Of a stretch of DNA of 64,000 nt, positions 51,291 to 60,133 are shown piece by piece. The notes under the pieces were generated by a model. That model searched no databases. It was not told where the DNA came from and saw only the letters and a list, made by a program, of their open reading frames with translations. How positions within the stretch are numbered: the stretch's first letter is position 1; each line of letters starts with the position of its first letter. This DNA is from Gammaproteobacteria bacterium (GTDB lineage Bacteria; Pseudomonadota; Gammaproteobacteria; Arenicellales; Arenicellaceae), in the NCBI GenBank assembly GCA_022447525.1, contig JAKVBA010000004.1, positions 1 through 64,000 of the forward strand, read 5' to 3'. Made by a program: the position numbers and the translations under genes.

Positions 51291-51819
51291 ATGAAAGTAA
51301 GTTATATCGTCATTGGTCTGTTAGCTTTTTTTGGCTATATTTTTTAGCTGACACAGAAGAAGAAAATTCTTCAGTGGTCTATTCAAAACCTCCTTTAATA
51401 GAGGACAGAAAAGGGCCATCAATAGAGCTTTACGAGATTGGCGAGCTTTTTGATTCAGAGAGAAACCTGTCAGATCTCGCAGAGGAGGGTCAATATACGA
51501 TAGTTGAGATATATAGTGTTCACTGCTCAACATGTACAAAACTTGATAGACGATTTAACAACTTCATTAAAAAAAGAAAAGATGTAGTAATAAAAAAGTG
51601 AAGACATTTAGTGGTTGTATTAAGTTTCCGACCAGTGATGGTTTAACCGGGAAAGAATGGCGTCGAAGGCAAGACAAAATTCGCGACATCTATCAGTTCT
51701 ATGGAACGCCTCATATAGAGATCTATGGACCGTATGGTAATGTCATCGCAGCTGATAATAACAGGGACAAGAGTGGGCTCAATTTTCTCTTTAGCCGGCT
51801 AGATGACAGTCTTCAGTAA
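51291..51819 (+). pseudogene. Thioredoxin-like gene split by two -1 shifts
   Basis: A signal segment (MKVSYIVIGLLAFFGYIF, then TAG at 51345), a Cys-containing piece (51374-51601 in the track, CSTC motif) and a C-terminal piece (51598-51819) are in three frames. Joining them with -1 steps at a T6 run (51340-51345) and at A_AAA_AAG (51592-51598) gives one continuous thioredoxin-like protein of about 175 residues, with EIYSVHCSTCTKLDRRF and YGTPHIEIYGPYG cis-Pro region. Either the gene is broken, or both shifts are sequencing errors at homopolymers, or the second one is a programmed slip (A_AAA_AAG directly followed by TGA). Confidence 0.65.
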
Positions 51820-51922
51820 TTCGATCTGCGATTGAGAATATATAATATTTGCCTAAGCTGATGTTTATTTTGTTGATGGTAACAATCATTATCGAGATGC
51901 TATTCCGCATGGGTCAAACAAG

Positions 51923-52075
51923 AAACGTTATTATCATGGTTACACCTTGGCATTTAAGCTTAAAGCCGTTAAATTAGCCGATCACCCTAAGATTAAATCG
52001 TAGGATATCGGCGAAGTAACTACAGCTGTTTCAATTCAACAAGCTAGGCTCTTCGGAGCAGGTTCGCGCTTTTAA
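51923..52075 (+). mobile_element. IS3-type transposase OrfA remnant
   Basis: The reading frame KRYYHGYTLAFKLKAVKLAD continues for about 50 codons with one internal stop (after KIKS), then ends. The FKLKAVKLADHPKIK part matches the start of IS3-family OrfA helix-turn-helix proteins. No full transposase, no OrfB and no inverted repeats were found. A decayed fragment. Confidence 0.6.
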
Positions 52076-52114
52076 ATAGGTAAAGCAATATCTAAAGTCC
52101 ATGAGGTAGGATCC

Positions 52115-52489
52115 TTGAAAATCGTAGAATATAAAACCTTTATTGATCATTTAAAGAATAAATCGATTTCCGACGTCACGATATATAAGTTTACTGGTGA
52201 AATCGAAGTTACTTATAAAATCGATGATCAAGCTTATGGTGCAAAGGGTCCATTTGGTCTAAATCGCGACCCACTATTGCAGCAGACCTTGGATTCTAAC
52301 AACATCAGCTACAGCATATTACGTGAAGAGCATCCGGGCTTTAAGGGCTCTTTCGAAAGTATAGCTGAATACAGTTCTTTACTATTTTTGATGTTTCCTT
52401 TACTGCTTGTGATCGCAATTATAGTTCAGGCTAGTACGATCAAGAGGTTAACTAAGTTATTGGAAAATCAAGAAAATGACAGAAATTAG
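52115..52489 (+). CDS. Orphan FtsH periplasmic-domain-like membrane protein
   Basis: 124 residues from a TTG start preceded by the ribosome site GAGGTAGG. Residues 3-75 (VEYKTFIDHLKNKSISDVTI, GEIEVTYK, DPLLQQTLDSNNI) resemble the FtsH extracellular domain (YSEFLxxVxxGxVxxVxI...). One membrane helix follows (about 90-110). FtsH's first TM segment, AAA+ ATPase and zinc protease parts are missing. I infer an FtsH relative or fragment, maybe a modulator. Uncertain. Confidence 0.6.
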   Translation: MKIVEYKTFIDHLKNKSISDVTIYKFTGEIEVTYKIDDQAYGAKGPFGLNRDPLLQQTLDSNNISYSILREEHPGFKGSFESIAEYSSLLFLMFPLLLVIAIIVQASTIKRLTKLLENQENDRN

Positions 52490-52889
52490 ACTTAAAACAG
52501 AAACCACTAGCGTGTTTGGCGCTAATACTCTTATGCCGTGTAACGGACCTAAGTCTACTTAAAGAATTTACGTCCTCGATTCCTTATCTTTTGATCAGAA
52601 ATTCGACTAAATTGATAGTAAGCTATGCATTCATTGCTTCTCGGTAATGACAAACGAATGAGGAAATCTTTCAACGTGAACGTGTTTTCTTGCTTATTTT
52701 GACTCAGCTTATCGTTACCCAGTCCAACGAATTTTAGATAACAGGGCGAGAAATGTGAGGATCTATTATCAAGAAAGATTGAGAGAGAGTAGAAAAGCCG
52801 ATAAGTTAATACATCCGTCCCTAGTAAAGGGGTGACCTTTTTATTAAAAAAGTATACGACCTTCGAGAAGCTAGAGTTTTACGCTTTAG
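52490..52889. other. 400-bp gene-free region
   Basis: AT-rich, no gene and no recognisable RNA or repeat. Presumably holds the promoter of the following 4-TM protein gene. Confidence 0.45.
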
Positions 52890-53342
52890 ATGTTTATGAA
52901 CTCATCCGAAACTATAAATAAATTCTTAATTGTAGGAGCAATTTGTAGTGCCGTCGCAGCGCTTGCTCATTTAGGTTGCGTCATTTTTGGTGGCGATTGG
53001 TATCGCTTTTTTGGTGCAGGTGAGCACATGGCTGTTTTAGCTGAGCAGGGTCATTGGTATCCAACAGTGGTGACGACCTCGATTGTTGTGGTACTTTTTA
53101 TTTGGGCCTTATACGCGCTATCAGGTGCAAAAGTAATTGCCAAGCTGTCATTCTTAAAACTTGGTTTATGCACCATATCGAGTCTTTATATTTTGCGTGG
53201 CGTGGCATTCGTCGGCATCATGCCGATGTTTCCAGACAACAGTTTCAGTTTTTGGCTTGTTAGTTCTGGTATTTGCGTGTTTATTGGCTCTATGTATGCA
53301 ATCGGTACATACAAGGCTTGGGCGTATTTAACCAGTGTCTGA
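52890..53342 (+). CDS. Four-TM membrane protein of unknown function
   Basis: 150 residues with four predicted membrane segments (about 12-32, 52-72, 84-104, 118-138). Conserved-looking loop residues include CVIFGGDWYRFFGAGEHMA. Similar small membrane proteins occur in other marine gammaproteobacteria, but no function is known to me. Standalone gene. Confidence 0.75.
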   Translation: MFMNSSETINKFLIVGAICSAVAALAHLGCVIFGGDWYRFFGAGEHMAVLAEQGHWYPTVVTTSIVVVLFIWALYALSGAKVIAKLSFLKLGLCTISSLYILRGVAFVGIMPMFPDNSFSFWLVSSGICVFIGSMYAIGTYKAWAYLTSV

Positions 53343-53979
53343 CGGCCATTAAAAATGGTTAAATCAAGGAGATATGTTTGAAAACATGCGCACACCTTTT
53401 CGACGCTAATTTAGGAATCTATGAGTGGAGAGTGGGCACCCTAAATAGTTACACAATCACGACATGCGATTGCTGCGATTCTGCTAAATGAATGTGGAAA
53501 CATGCTTTCAACGCGGCGCGGGAGCTCAGCAGCTAAGACGGCGTATTTTTAGGTGCTTAAGCCTATTAACGCGTTTCCCATAAAAGCGTCTCTATCTTCT
53601 AATTTGCACTCAAAACTTCAATTAGTTCGATCGCATAGTCCAAACAAGTTTAGTGCGTTTTGATAGATTAGGTGACCGCAAGAACCTATTGGTCATGTTG
53701 CAGCTATCTATAGTAGTTGTTAGTGATAGGGGATAGTAGTTGTTAGTGATAGGGGATAGTAGTTGTTAGTGATAGAGGATTCTTTGACACCTTCAGCATC
53801 TAAGCTTTTTTGCTTTTGTTCATGTTATGTTTGGGAAAATATTAGCTGTCGTTGTTTTAGAGAAGATTCTATCAAGTCCTATTAATTTTCGATTTGCTCG
53901 AAGTAGCAAGGCCATAGCGCGAACATAGATCTTTTTATCCGTTTAATAAGTGAGTTAAAACCACAATGCTCAGAGAACA
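53343..53979. other. 637-bp gene-free region with tandem repeat
   Basis: No gene. Contains the 23-bp triple repeat listed separately and no other recognisable element. Confidence 0.5.
53710..53778 (+). repeat. 23-bp tandem repeat, three copies
   Basis: The unit ATAGTAGTTGTTAGTGATAG plus GGG occurs three times head to tail (53710-53732, 53733-53755, 53756-53778); the third copy differs by one base (GAGG). Unit contains TAGTTGTTAGTGATA. Possibly variable in copy number. Confidence 0.95.
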
Positions 53980-55086
53980 CTATTTCAAATGTATTTGTCT
54001 GATTTCATGTTCTCTGCCAGCGTCATCATCAATGACTTGCTCTTTAACAGTAGCAAAGTCTATTGTGCTCAAATCAATCATACGAACTTGACGATTGCTC
54101 ATTGTATGAAAATAGTAGCGTTTGTTTTTGAGGTCTGAGGCTGAGGTGATCTGGGTAGCACTTTCAATATCTTTCGCAATATTTTCGGGAGACGCAACCG
54201 CACCAAGAGGGATATTAAAGCTATCTAAGATACGAAATGCCTCAAAAATAGCATCGTCCGAATGTGCCAACGGACGCGCAGTCGCGGTTAACGCTGCGGC
54301 CCTGATAAAACGCGATGTGGGTGTATAGTCACCCGGTAATCCTTTCATTCCTGAGCCAGCTCCCAACGGAGTGAGATCGAGTTTGTCAATGGTCACAGAT
54401 TTACTGGGATTGGGAGCTAATTTTATATAATTCCTAAGATTAGTAAGATGCCAATCATAGGTTGGAGAATTAGTGATCACTCCCAGAAACGCGTCGTAGA
54501 TTTTTATTTTTCCCTCATCCACGATTTCAATAATAATACTCTCGCCACTCGGATCAGCGACCTTCCAATGAAATGGTAAGGGTGCACCACCAAAACTAGG
54601 ATCATCGACGTTTATAACTCTGATCTTATCTAAATTACTTTTTACTTCATTGACGGATTGAAAAGAAGATAGCATCCATTGCATAAAATCTCCTACACTC
54701 ATTGACGAGTCAGCCTGCTCAGGCGTGTATGTGCTATAACTCGCGTATTCCGGTAAATAATACATTCCCACATATAGCCCCTTTTCATTCATTCCATCCG
54801 GTCCGAAAGGCTGGCCATACGCGGTCATTGAAATAAATCCGAAACGTCCATTCCACTGTCTGCCATTCAATCCATCTGGTGTTTTTGCTCTAAACAACTT
54901 ATTCCTTGGAAAAATCATCATCTTGTTGTGTTGTGCATCGCTTAAAGCCCACTCGACCGTACGTGCAACAACCACTGATCCATCAGAACTTTGCAAAGAT
55001 ATGCCAGTACAGGCGATAGACTGGCTAATTAAGCTCACCTGCAGCATGATGGTTACAACGGCAACCTTTATCGTCATTTTATTCAT
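53980..55086 (-). CDS. Secreted Ntn-hydrolase (linear amide / choloylglycine hydrolase family)
   Basis: About 368 residues from the ATG at 55086, where an AAGGAAAC ribosome site precedes MNKMTIK; the track start 33 bp upstream is less likely. The signal peptide ends at SIA, making Cys-26 (CTGISL) the N-terminal nucleophile after cleavage, as in penicillin V acylase and bile salt hydrolases. RTVEWA and [15 protein letters not shown] are the other family elements. It cleaves amide bonds of unknown N-acyl substrates outside the cytoplasm; acyl-homoserine lactones are one candidate. Isolated gene. Confidence 0.85.
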   Translation of the reverse strand: MNKMTIKVAVVTIMLQVSLISQSIACTGISLQSSDGSVVVARTVEWALSDAQHNKMMIFPRNKLFRAKTPDGLNGRQWNGRFGFISMTAYGQPFGPDGMNEKGLYVGMYYLPEYASYSTYTPEQADSSMSVGDFMQWMLSSFQSVNEVKSNLDKIRVINVDDPSFGGAPLPFHWKVADPSGESIIIEIVDEGKIKIYDAFLGVITNSPTYDWHLTNLRNYIKLAPNPSKSVTIDKLDLTPLGAGSGMKGLPGDYTPTSRFIRAAALTATARPLAHSDDAIFEAFRILDSFNIPLGAVASPENIAKDIESATQITSASDLKNKRYYFHTMSNRQVRMIDLSTIDFATVKEQVIDDDAGREHEIRQIHLK

Positions 55087-55119
55087 GTTGTTTCCTTGAT
55101 CAATTTTAAGTTTGGCCAC

Positions 55120-55771
55120 TCACGCCCACTCCTACTCGCATAACGTGGGTGAAAAACCTGGACTTCGGCGGACAGTGTACACTGTTACTTAACTAACTGG
55201 GAGTCGAGAGCTGTGCTAGAGGTCTCCTCATCGCTAGCGAGTTAAATTCGAGTGATGAGGGTATGGCAGTACATCTTAAATCGAATATAGTTATAACGAG
55301 TAGCTCCGTCGGTTTTGTTTGGAAAATGATCAAGTGTGATGCTGTGATCGGAAACTCGGCTTGATATTAAGCTACAAGGTGACAAATAGGATTAGGTAAA
55401 AGCATGCTTGTATCGTTGACTTTGTTGTTAATCATTTAATAGTCATTTATTGGGCCTATGTGGTTTTAGGGAGCTAGGTAGGGTTCAAAATGGTTGTACG
55501 CAGGCTTGCACAATATAGACATGCGGGTTGCACTAAAATGAACTAAACTCAGGGTCGATGGCTGCCGTCACTCACTAAGACCAGTGAAATGACATTTAAA
55601 CTAGAACTGGATTTAGCTACGGTGGGAGATGCTAGCTACTAGCTCTACCAAGTGGTAATGAACGCTTTTTGTTGTTGGCGAGATTTCCCTGTGATCAAGA
55701 GTAACCGTGCTGAGCGATCGGTCAACAGTTGAACCGTCTGTCTTAAACCAAATATACGTCTAGGCAAGCCT
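55120..55771. other. 650-bp gene-free region
   Basis: Between the divergent Ntn-hydrolase and DUF2805 genes. No ORF with support; the 78-codon minus-strand ORF in the track overlaps the DUF2805 gene and is rejected. No RNA or repeat recognised. Confidence 0.45.
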
Positions 55772-56062
55772 ATGAAGCTGGACAATAAATTAGTTATGAA
55801 TGAATTGAGCGATGAGGTTAAGTCACGCATTATCGAAATGGCTTGGGAAGATCGAACTCCTTTCGAGGCGATTGAGCACAATTATGGCTTCAGTGAGGCT
55901 CAGGTAATCCGAATAATGCGAAGCTCGATGAAGTCTACGACTTTCAAGCTTTGGAGAAAAAGGGTATCTGGACGTAAAACCAAACACATCAAATTACGTA
56001 GCAAGGAAGTTACAAGAGCTTACTGTGCGACTCAATATAAACCACGTAATCCAAACAGATAG
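55772..56062 (+). CDS. DUF2805 / TIGR03643 family protein
   Basis: 96 residues. Family core is clear: IIEMAWEDRTPFEAIEHNYG, SEAQVIRIMRSSMKS and LWRKRVSGRKTKH. A helix-turn-helix-like arrangement is likely but function is unknown. The start may instead be the ATG at 55796 (MNELSDEV). No neighbour helps; in other bacteria the family often occurs next to photolyase or cryptochrome genes, which are absent here. Confidence 0.85.
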   Translation: MKLDNKLVMNELSDEVKSRIIEMAWEDRTPFEAIEHNYGFSEAQVIRIMRSSMKSTTFKLWRKRVSGRKTKHIKLRSKEVTRAYCATQYKPRNPNR

Positions 56063-56410
56063 CACATCTAAGCTTGTCAAGGGCTGAAGTCTGTTTCGAG
56101 GTTGATTTCAACATATCATTAACCGGCTTGCTCTTTAAACTGAAAGGAGGCGATGTTCGAGTTTGAGATTGAATCGAACGCTAACCCAGTTGATTACCTT
56201 GTTGCAAAATCCAGTCTTGTGACCATCAAAATTTAACTTAATACGGTAGCTGTTTGTAGTAAATGGTCTTGAAGAATCAGTTATAGATACCGTACTTATC
56301 ATCGCCTTCTTGTAAAAACTGATCACAGCTGTAGCTTTAACGCATTCATCAGTAAGTAGTAAAGTCAGAATAGAGGGTAGGTTTTCGACCCTCGCTGTTG
56401 GTCTGCTTTG
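56063..56410. other. 348-bp intergenic region
   Basis: Contains a minus-strand 63-codon ORF without recognisable product and an inverted repeat GAGGGT...ACCCTC (near 56374-56395) that could end transcription of the lipoprotein gene. Otherwise empty. Confidence 0.4.
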
Positions 56411-56764
56411 CTATGGACTCTCAAAAAAAACGTAAGAAGTCGAATAGTCACTGAATTCGAAGTATACCTTTCGCTCGTTAGAGTCGACTTTGTTGTTTAG
56501 GTTGGCATCCAGTACACCATACCCAAATCTATATGGCCTTGCTTGGCTGCCCTGTGTTGAGTCTGCAGTAGTGAGTTTATCGATTTCAAGGAAGCGTTTT
56601 ACTAACTTGTCTCCCGCATAGATCTCCAAGACACCATTTGTGCCTGTCCAGTTTTGTACGGCTCGCCCGAGTTTGTTTTGTGTTTCTTGTGTGCATGAAA
56701 TCATGCCTAGACAGATTAAACAGATCGAAATAAAGGATATTAACTTGTTTACTTTTAAATTCAT
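56411..56764 (-). CDS. Small lipoprotein of unknown function
   Basis: 117 residues. Signal peptide with lipobox GMISCTQ; the rest is short and mostly beta (LEIYAGDKLVKRFLEIDKL, KVYFEFSDYSTSYVFF). No family recognised. It is divergent from the marR gene, so both may share a control region. Confidence 0.72.
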   Translation of the reverse strand: MNLKVNKLISFISICLICLGMISCTQETQNKLGRAVQNWTGTNGVLEIYAGDKLVKRFLEIDKLTTADSTQGSQARPYRFGYGVLDANLNNKVDSNERKVYFEFSDYSTSYVFFESP

Positions 56765-56823
56765 GTTAGTCCTAGTATGGTTGGGTTATTACTAATAGCA
56801 CTTAGATTAGAGGCTAGTTAGAT

Positions 56824-57282
56824 ATGAGTGCGAAACAAGCGCGTTCAAGTGTATTAACTCTTGAACAATATTTGCCATACCGCTTATCAATTCTGTCAAA
56901 TCGCGTTAGCATGGTGATAGCTCAAGCTTATAAAGATAAGTTTGGCTTAACGATTACAGAGTGGCGGATCATGGCCGTGTTGGGTGAGTATCCGGGAGCT
57001 TCAGCTGATGAAGTTTCTAATAAAACACAAATCGAAAAATCTATGATCAGTCGAGCAGTGCAAAAATTGTTGGCTCGTCATTTAATCACACGGCATGTAG
57101 ATGAACATGATCGTAGACGCCAAAACTTAGAGCTTACAGGTACGGGCAAGGAGGTTTATGAGCAAATCGTGCCAATCTCATATGACTATGAAGATAGTTT
57201 GATAACCTGTCTTAGTGATCGTGAAATCAAACAACTCAATTCTATTATAGAAAAGTTACAAGATCAGGCAGAGAAGATTTAG
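56824..57282 (+). CDS. MarR-family transcriptional regulator
   Basis: 152 residues. Winged-helix MarR core: LTITEWRIMAVLGEYPGASADEV, KSMISRAVQKL and DEHDRRRQNLELTGTG. Targets unknown; the divergent lipoprotein gene is a candidate. The gene overlaps the convergent SWIM gene end by 4 bp. Confidence 0.93.
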   Translation: MSAKQARSSVLTLEQYLPYRLSILSNRVSMVIAQAYKDKFGLTITEWRIMAVLGEYPGASADEVSNKTQIEKSMISRAVQKLLARHLITRHVDEHDRRRQNLELTGTGKEVYEQIVPISYDYEDSLITCLSDREIKQLNSIIEKLQDQAEKI

Positions 57283-59006
57283 CTGTCAAAAATATCAGCA
57301 AACGCTTCTTTCAGTAGCTTTATGAAGTTGGTTTTACGTTTGTTTTCTGGAAAATTGTAGACTCGTCGAACCATGTTGTTGTATTCATCCAGTAGTTCAG
57401 TTGGGCAGCGATTAAAATGGTGGTCCAGTACAGAAACCGCCTCTTGGTAGACGTTTTGATAAGCCATCTTTAGTATTTGATTGACGGCTTCCTCGATAAG
57501 AGCAATAGAGACAGTGTCTATGTCACATTTACTCACCAAATAGCGAATGGCTTCAGAGCGTAATGGAAAAACTTTGTGCAGTTGTTTGGCTTCATCTATG
57601 TAACCGTTGTCGATGTAAATGCGTGCGAGTGTTTCCGCTCTTATTTGTGTCTTAGACTGTTTGTCAGCTGGGTCAATCCGTCCACCCAACATTTTGATGG
57701 CGCGGTCAACCCAAGGTAAATCATCGTCGACTACCTTCAATAGTTTTTCTAAATCTATTCTTGCTTCGCTCTCTTCAAACCGAGCCCAGAGCGCTTGCGT
57801 AGCCAGTTTGTTTTCACCCAGGGCCTTCCATAGTGCTATTTGTGCTGTTTCGATATCGTAGATCTCGTGAATAGTGAGCCTTTTAAGTTGTTCTGAAAAG
57901 CGCAGCCATTTCTCGGCACGATCAAGTTGTTGGTATTCAATACACAAGTAGACTAGCTCTAGGCACCGTTCAATATGTAGTGCGCCACGTTCCAGAATTT
58001 GAAGTTCTTTGTCTTGGTCATCGTTATCGTGCGTTTGTTCGACTAGCATATTTTCAAGCCGAGAGTAGTATGTGTACTCCTGCCCAAACCTTTCCTCAGG
58101 CAGTTCTAATAGCTGCCACGCCTTTTCAACTGTTTTACAAATCTCATTGAAACCGTCGTCACCAATATCCTTGAGCTGTGCGTATGGCACATTCAGAAAA
58201 TCATAAGTGAAATCAGGGTCTAAAATTAGATTGGTAAGAGCTTCTATTTTGCTTTTCAACGACCAGTGTCCAATGCCAATAATACTATTGAAGAGTTCGA
58301 CCAGACGTTTCTCAGTCTCTAGTCTATAGCCGTTGCTGTCGTCGATGTTTCTAAGTGTTTTTTCGAATCTCTGGGCGGCGTACGTAATCAGTTTAAAAGC
58401 CGACTCAGGTAATTGAGTTTTAATTGCATCGCCAAGCAGTGAAAGGTCAGAGTTGGCTTTGTCAAAGTAAGCTTCGACCTCTTTAAAACGCCACAGCCCC
58501 GAAGGTTTATAGGGTATCGCTTTGGTAATGTGTTTGCGAACTAGGGCTGGAGACAGCTGACCACTTGCGAGTTCGGCTCTTAATGCCCAGTGGTCGCTTT
58601 GTTCCTTGTCATGCTTAATCAGTCTGGCTAACTCGTCGGCAAGTTGCTTCTTTGTCAGTGTGTACAAGTAGGCGTTGATGCGCTCATCGCCTTGGATTTC
58701 TGCGATTTCTTGATTTGTCTGAGTTTGATAGTAATAAGCTAGGGCAGTCGCTGCACAGTGTTTGCAAAATTCAAAGCCATCAGAAACTGGACAGGTGCAG
58801 CTACCTTCAAATACTTTAGAGGTGTGATGAAGTGTGGTGGTGTAAGGGACCTTGCCTTGCACAACGGCCTTTATTTCATGCCCGTTTATTGAAAGTTCAC
58901 CAACCCGACCTTGATTGTAGAGCTTTAGGCCCCGAGTGAAGGCTTGATCACCGGCTAACTGCTTAATAGTGGCTTCGGATATAGTCTTCACAATCTTGGC
59001 TCTCAA
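57279..59006 (-). CDS. SWIM zinc-finger domain protein
   Basis: 575 residues. The SWIM motif CTC..CKHC (CTCPVSDGFEFCKHCAA, about residue 70) binds zinc. The rest (about 120-570) is helical, TPR-like (WLRFSEQLKRL, KLATQALWARFE). SWIM domains bind DNA or proteins; the role here is unknown. Its start overlaps the pyrF stop by 4 bp, so it is coupled to pyrF. Confidence 0.85.
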   Translation of the reverse strand: MRAKIVKTISEATIKQLAGDQAFTRGLKLYNQGRVGELSINGHEIKAVVQGKVPYTTTLHHTSKVFEGSCTCPVSDGFEFCKHCAATALAYYYQTQTNQEIAEIQGDERINAYLYTLTKKQLADELARLIKHDKEQSDHWALRAELASGQLSPALVRKHITKAIPYKPSGLWRFKEVEAYFDKANSDLSLLGDAIKTQLPESAFKLITYAAQRFEKTLRNIDDSNGYRLETEKRLVELFNSIIGIGHWSLKSKIEALTNLILDPDFTYDFLNVPYAQLKDIGDDGFNEICKTVEKAWQLLELPEERFGQEYTYYSRLENMLVEQTHDNDDQDKELQILERGALHIERCLELVYLCIEYQQLDRAEKWLRFSEQLKRLTIHEIYDIETAQIALWKALGENKLATQALWARFEESEARIDLEKLLKVVDDDLPWVDRAIKMLGGRIDPADKQSKTQIRAETLARIYIDNGYIDEAKQLHKVFPLRSEAIRYLVSKCDIDTVSIALIEEAVNQILKMAYQNVYQEAVSVLDHHFNRCPTELLDEYNNMVRRVYNFPENKRKTNFIKLLKEAFADIFDS

Positions 59007-59818
59007 CCTCGATATTGATTGACGAGGTCCCGGGTTGCCATCGCCACTGTTCTCGCTGCATGGGCAAATTCTTGGCCATTATCGGCGTAGATAACAGCCC
59101 GAGAACTATTGATAATTAGCCCCGTGCCGTTGTTAGTTTGCCCGGCTGCAAGTATTGCCTTTACGTCACCTCCTTGAGCGCCCACACCGGGTACTAAAAA
59201 GGGTATATCACCTGTGATTTCTCGTAATCGCCGCATTTGCTCTGGCCAGGTTGCGCCGACAACGAGACAGCAATTACCATTATCGTTCCATTGCTCGCTG
59301 ATCATAGTGGCGACTTTTTCATAAACCGGGACACCGTTTACTTCTAAGTCTTGTATGTCGGATGCGCCAGGATTTGAGGTTCGGCAAAGTAGCACAACGC
59401 CTTTATCAGCGTATTCTAGAAAGGGCTTAGCTGAATCGTGACCCATGTAGGGATTGATTGTGACTGCATCTGCTTGAAAACGTTCAAATGCTTCCTTTGC
59501 ATACATAGCCGCTGTGCTACCGATATCACCTCTCTTAGAATCTAATATTATTGGTAGGTGAGGGTAAGTATCGCGTATGTAGTCACAAATCATTTGTAAC
59601 TGATCTTCTGCGGACAGGCCTGCGAAGTAAGCAATTTGGGGCTTGTATGCACAGACTAGGTCATGAGTTTTATCCACGATTTGTTTGCAAAATTCAAATA
59701 TGGGGTAGTCAGCATTTTTCAGGTGGTATGGAATTTTCTCCCAGCTGGGGTCGAGCCCAACACACAGGAGTGAATCATTCACCTCCCAGGCTTGATTAAG
59801 TTTTTTGATAAAAGTCAT
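59003..59818 (-). CDS. pyrF: Orotidine 5'-phosphate decarboxylase
   Basis: 271 residues from the ATG at 59818; the track start 30 bp upstream adds an unlikely extension. Group II PyrF: LCVGLDPSWEKIPYH, LDSKRGDIGSTAAMYAK and the final LVPGVGAQGGDVK. It makes UMP, the last step of pyrimidine synthesis. Coupled to the SWIM gene downstream. Confidence 0.95.
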   Translation of the reverse strand: MTFIKKLNQAWEVNDSLLCVGLDPSWEKIPYHLKNADYPIFEFCKQIVDKTHDLVCAYKPQIAYFAGLSAEDQLQMICDYIRDTYPHLPIILDSKRGDIGSTAAMYAKEAFERFQADAVTINPYMGHDSAKPFLEYADKGVVLLCRTSNPGASDIQDLEVNGVPVYEKVATMISEQWNDNGNCCLVVGATWPEQMRRLREITGDIPFLVPGVGAQGGDVKAILAAGQTNNGTGLIINSSRAVIYADNGQEFAHAARTVAMATRDLVNQYRG

Positions 59819-59969
59819 GGTTTTGCTGAGACCGAATATAAAGAACAACCTCTTATTTTAACCGAAAGGGAATTGCTTTAGTGACAGATTAGTTGCCATT
59901 TTGCCTTGGTATTGTAGCGATTCGGGGTCAAAAGTTTGGTTCAAATTGGCTCATCATTGAAATTAATAA

Positions 59970-59985
59970 TGGTAAACGTTTGCCA
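59970..59985 (+). promoter_or_regulatory. LacI-type operator 1
   Basis: TGGTAAACGTTTGCCA is a near-perfect palindrome around the central CG, typical of LacI/GalR-family operators, 145 bp before the symporter gene. Confidence 0.8.
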
Positions 59986-60048
59986 TCTTGTGTAGACTGC
60001 TAATAGCTGTAAGGCAAAAGACTGTAGTATTTGAGTCTAAAACTACCT

Positions 60049-60064
60049 AGGTAAACGTTTTCCG
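60049..60064 (+). promoter_or_regulatory. LacI-type operator 2
   Basis: AGGTAAACGTTTTCCG shares the GTAAACGTTT core with operator 1, 79 bp downstream of it (about 7.5 helical turns), so a looped repression complex is possible. Confidence 0.72.
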
Positions 60065-60079
60065 TTTCCAATAAGAACC

Positions 60080-60133
60080 ATGATTAAATGGTCGCAGCGT
60101 TTATTGAACCGCCTAAAACGAGCTTTGTTATGA
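60080..60133 (+). CDS. Possible 17-residue leader peptide before the symporter
   Basis: ATG ATT AAA TGG ... TTA TGA encodes 17 basic residues and its stop overlaps the symporter ATG at 60130 (ATGA). It could couple translation. The track instead starts the symporter at 60088, in the same frame as the symporter ORF but with no better ribosome site. Weakly supported. Confidence 0.35.
   Translation: MIKWSQRLLNRLKRALL

Noticed and set aside
56135-56326. 63-codon minus-strand ORF after the lipoprotein gene
   Set aside because: No ribosome site or recognisable product; not enough to call a gene.
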